This document shows, piece by piece, positions 62,072 through 64,000 of a DNA stretch of 64,000 bases. The first letter of the stretch is position 1, and the number at the start of each line of letters is the position of its first letter. Origin of the DNA: Saccharomonospora cyanea NA-134 (GTDB taxonomy: Bacteria > Actinomycetota > Actinomycetes > Mycobacteriales > Pseudonocardiaceae). The notes below the pieces were generated by a model, which ran no database searches, was not told where the DNA came from, and worked only from the letters and a program-made list of their open reading frames with translations. The stretch is from assembly GCF_000244975.1 (NCBI RefSeq), contig NZ_CM001440.1, positions 4,200,325 to 4,264,324 of the forward strand, read 5' to 3'. Position numbers and translations under genes: made by a program.

Positions 62072-62967
62072 TGGGCAATCTGATCAAGGCGGAGTTCCGC
62101 AAGACGCTCAGCCTCGGCCTGTGGTGGGCACTGGCCATCCCGGCGTTCGCTGCGGCGCTGGTGTTCGCACTGAGCTGGGGTTCCACCGTCAACGACTTCA
62201 ACGACTTCATCGGCAGCAACGACGCGCAGGAGATAGCCCTGCTGCTCGGCATCGAGGTCGAGACGATGCCGGTGGGCCTGCTCGCCCTCGGGCGCGCCAT
62301 CAACATCGGCGTGTTCTTCGGGGTGCTGTTCGGAGTCACGGCCGTGGCGAGCGAGTACGTCCGTAAGACGATCAGTACCACGTTCCTCACAGCCCCGAAC
62401 CGCGCGGCCGTGCTCTCCGCGAAGATGATCACCTTCAGCGTGTGGGGACTCGTCTACGGCGTCATCGCCGTGGCCGCGGCGAGCATCGGCACGGTGATCA
62501 CTGTGGACAGCGCGGGGCTGCCGTCGGTGGGCCAGTGGCTCGGCATCACGGGCACGGGTCTGCTGGCCGCCGTTCTCGGCACCCTGTTCGGGGTCGGGCT
62601 CGGCGCGGCATGGAACAGCGTCACCGGCCCCACGGTGCTCCTGTGCCTGTGGATGCTGCTGATCGAGAACATTCTCGTCGTGGTGGCGTTCTTCTCCGCC
62701 GAACTCGACTGGCTCGGCGGTGTGCTGCCGAACGGCGCGTTGAACGGCATCGTCGGCGCCGTCGGCGCGGAGGCGTTCGGCGCGATCGGGTCGTCGATGG
62801 CCGACCAGCTCAACCAGGTCGACGAGGGCCTGCAGTGGGGTATGCAGTTCTTCGCGGGCGCGCCGGGCGCGTTCTCGTGGTGGGCCTCCGCCCTGATCTT
62901 CCTCGCATGGACCATGCTGTTCTTCGGGATCGGTTGGGCGGCCAACCAGAACCGCGACATCACCTGA
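62071..62967 (+). CDS. ABC-2 type transporter permease
   Basis: The 298-residue permease has six hydrophobic segments and the ABC-2 layout: MGNLIKAEFRKTLSLGLWWALAIPAFAAALVFAL at the start, GVTAVASEYVRKTISTTFLTAPNRAAVLSAKM in the loop, and a last helix before the C-terminus. It is coupled to the ATPase gene by a one-base TGATG overlap (GTG 62068 is an alternative). The pair probably exports a hydrophobic compound or lipid. Confidence 0.9.
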   Translation: MGNLIKAEFRKTLSLGLWWALAIPAFAAALVFALSWGSTVNDFNDFIGSNDAQEIALLLGIEVETMPVGLLALGRAINIGVFFGVLFGVTAVASEYVRKTISTTFLTAPNRAAVLSAKMITFSVWGLVYGVIAVAAASIGTVITVDSAGLPSVGQWLGITGTGLLAAVLGTLFGVGLGAAWNSVTGPTVLLCLWMLLIENILVVVAFFSAELDWLGGVLPNGALNGIVGAVGAEAFGAIGSSMADQLNQVDEGLQWGMQFFAGAPGAFSWWASALIFLAWTMLFFGIGWAANQNRDIT

Positions 62968-62996
62968 CGGGAAAGCGCCACGAAGAGGGGTCGTGA

Positions 62997-64000
62997 GTGG
63001 AGAGCACAGCATCGGCACTGTCACCCACACACGGCCCCTCCCGCCGTTCCTCCGGCTGGATCCGGCGGCTGACCTCCGCCTGCTGGCGTCACCCGGTACT
63101 CGTCGTGCTGGCGCTGTCGGCGGCGGTCGTGGGCGTGGGGCTGCAGGCCGCCGCTCCCCTGCTCGTGCGCGCCGCCGTGGACGACGCGGTCGCGGGTGAC
63201 ACGTCACAACTCGTCGGGTTGGCCGCCGCGCTGGTGGGCCTGCACCTGCTCGCGTTCGGCAGCGCGTTCGCCCGGCGCTACCTCGGCGGCAGACTCGCCC
63301 TCGACGTTCAGCACGACCTGCGCCGTGACGTGTTCGCGTCCGTTTCCCGCCTCGACGGCGGTAAGCAGGACTCGATGAAGACCGGCCAGATCGTGTCGCG
63401 GGCCATCACCGACCTGCAACTGGTCACCGGGTTCCTCATGCAGGTCCCGCTGTCGGCGGGCTCGGTGGTCTTCGCCCTTCTCGCCCTCGGCGCGATGCTG
63501 TGGATGTCGCCGTTGCTCACCCTCATCGCGCTGGTGGTGGCCCCCGCCGTGGGGGTGGTGGTCGCGGTGAGCCGCAAACGCCTGTTCCCCGCCACGTGGT
63601 CGGCTCAGCAACGCGCGGCCGACGTCGCCCAGCAGGTCGAGGAGACCGTCACGGGCGTGCGGGTGGTGAAGGGTTTCGGGCAGTCGGCGCGGGAGGTCAC
63701 CACCCTGTCCGGCCGGGCGCGCAGGCTCTACGCGGAACGGCTGCGCGCGGCTCGCCTCGCGGCCGTCCCGACGGCCACCACCTCGGCACTCCCAGCCGCG
63801 GGGCAGGTGGCCGTGCTCGGGGTCGGGGGCGTCCTCGCGCTCCGCGGCGAGATCAGTCTCGGTACGTTTCTGGCTTTCGCCACGTACGTCTCGTCGCTGG
63901 TGGGCCCCGCACGGATGCTCGCCAGCCTCGTCGTGCAGGCACAGCTCACCCGGGCCGGGGTCGAGCGCGTGAACGAACTCGTCGACGCGCAGCCGGAGGT
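62997..64000 (+). CDS. ABC exporter (fused transmembrane and ATPase type), 3' truncated by window edge
   Basis: A GTG at 62997 with GAGGGG upstream opens a frame that stays open to the end of the window (334 codons visible). The product is an ABC_membrane domain: HPVLVVLALSAAVVGVGLQAAAPLLVRAAVDDAVAG then LALDVQHDLRRDVFASVSRLDGGKQDSMKTGQIVSRAITDLQLV, and VEETVTGVRVVKGFGQSAREV, the conserved coupling region of MsbA/MdlB-type exporters. The nucleotide-binding half would lie beyond the window. It lies 29 bases after the ABC-2 permease gene and may belong to the same operon. Confidence 0.88.
   Translation, partial: MESTASALSPTHGPSRRSSGWIRRLTSACWRHPVLVVLALSAAVVGVGLQAAAPLLVRAAVDDAVAGDTSQLVGLAAALVGLHLLAFGSAFARRYLGGRLALDVQHDLRRDVFASVSRLDGGKQDSMKTGQIVSRAITDLQLVTGFLMQVPLSAGSVVFALLALGAMLWMSPLLTLIALVVAPAVGVVVAVSRKRLFPATWSAQQRAADVAQQVEETVTGVRVVKGFGQSAREVTTLSGRARRLYAERLRAARLAAVPTATTSALPAAGQVAVLGVGGVLALRGEISLGTFLAFATYVSSLVGPARMLASLVVQAQLTRAGVERVNELVDAQPE

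Overview
The window is high-GC DNA (about 70 percent G+C by eye) with GTG and TTG starts, many 1 to 4 base stop/start overlaps, TetR and GntR regulators beside lipid-catabolism genes and a mycobacterial-style accD1-accA1-fadE19 block. It looks like a chromosomal segment of an actinobacterium, most likely the Pseudonocardiaceae (Saccharomonospora or Amycolatopsis type). The genus is an inference from gene style, not a database match.

Layout. 1-11 kb: a catabolic neighbourhood with an Asp/Glu-racemase/maleate-isomerase type enzyme, a GntR-FCD regulator, a very large CtpI-like P-type ATPase with a degenerate extra ATPase half, and a divergent pair of operons (succinate-semialdehyde-type dehydrogenase plus tartrate/isopropylmalate-type dehydrogenase on one side; class III aminotransferase plus DUF3830 on the other). 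10.9-11.4 kb: a gene-poor stretch with a long-range RNA-like inverted repeat, two abutting perfect palindromes, an unlisted 27-residue hydrophobic peptide and a strong terminator. 11.4-14.4 kb: a GlcD-type FAD oxidase coupled to a ThDP enzyme. 14.4-21.8 kb: fatty acid beta-oxidation (fadB, fadA, a double-domain TetR, two coupled acyl-CoA dehydrogenases).

21.8-28.66 kb: an accessory island holding a GNAT enzyme, a CPBP protease with a two-component system, an aldo/keto reductase with a divergent TetR, IS5-family remnants, a 3' half of a tRNA gene and a small conserved hypothetical. Both edges carry homologous copies of the 3' end of an acyl-CoA dehydrogenase. 28.9-34.6 kb: a complete seven-gene Mrp Na+/H+ antiporter operon. 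34.7-44.1 kb: DUF488, a sodium:solute symporter with a 43-residue partner protein, a PhyH dioxygenase, a quinone oxidoreductase with divergent TetR and MFS exporter, and a cysteine desulfurase. 44.1-47.8 kb: a short MITE-like element, a CE1758/CE1759-type flavin monooxygenase/reductase pair, and a second displaced gene 3' end.

48.0-51.3 kb: a single 1,094-residue NACHT (STAND) NTPase with membrane segments at both ends, flanked by direct copies of a dispersed TGTCCGCA repeat. It is the best candidate here for an undescribed defence or signalling system. 51.4-57.97 kb: a leucine/odd-chain acyl-CoA carboxylase operon whose promoter shares a 16-bp operator pattern with a nearby TetR gene, and a secreted SGNH esterase. 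58-60.5 kb: a hypothetical, an aldo/keto reductase and a quinone oxidoreductase. 60.9-64 kb: an ABC ATPase with an unusual Q/P/Y-rich tail, its permease, and a truncated ABC exporter running off the window.

Recurring theme: twice in this window the 3' end of a gene reappears, diverged, downstream of extra genes (21.74/28.6 kb and 46.4/47.2 kb). This suggests that accessory DNA was gained by recombination anchored in coding 3' ends.
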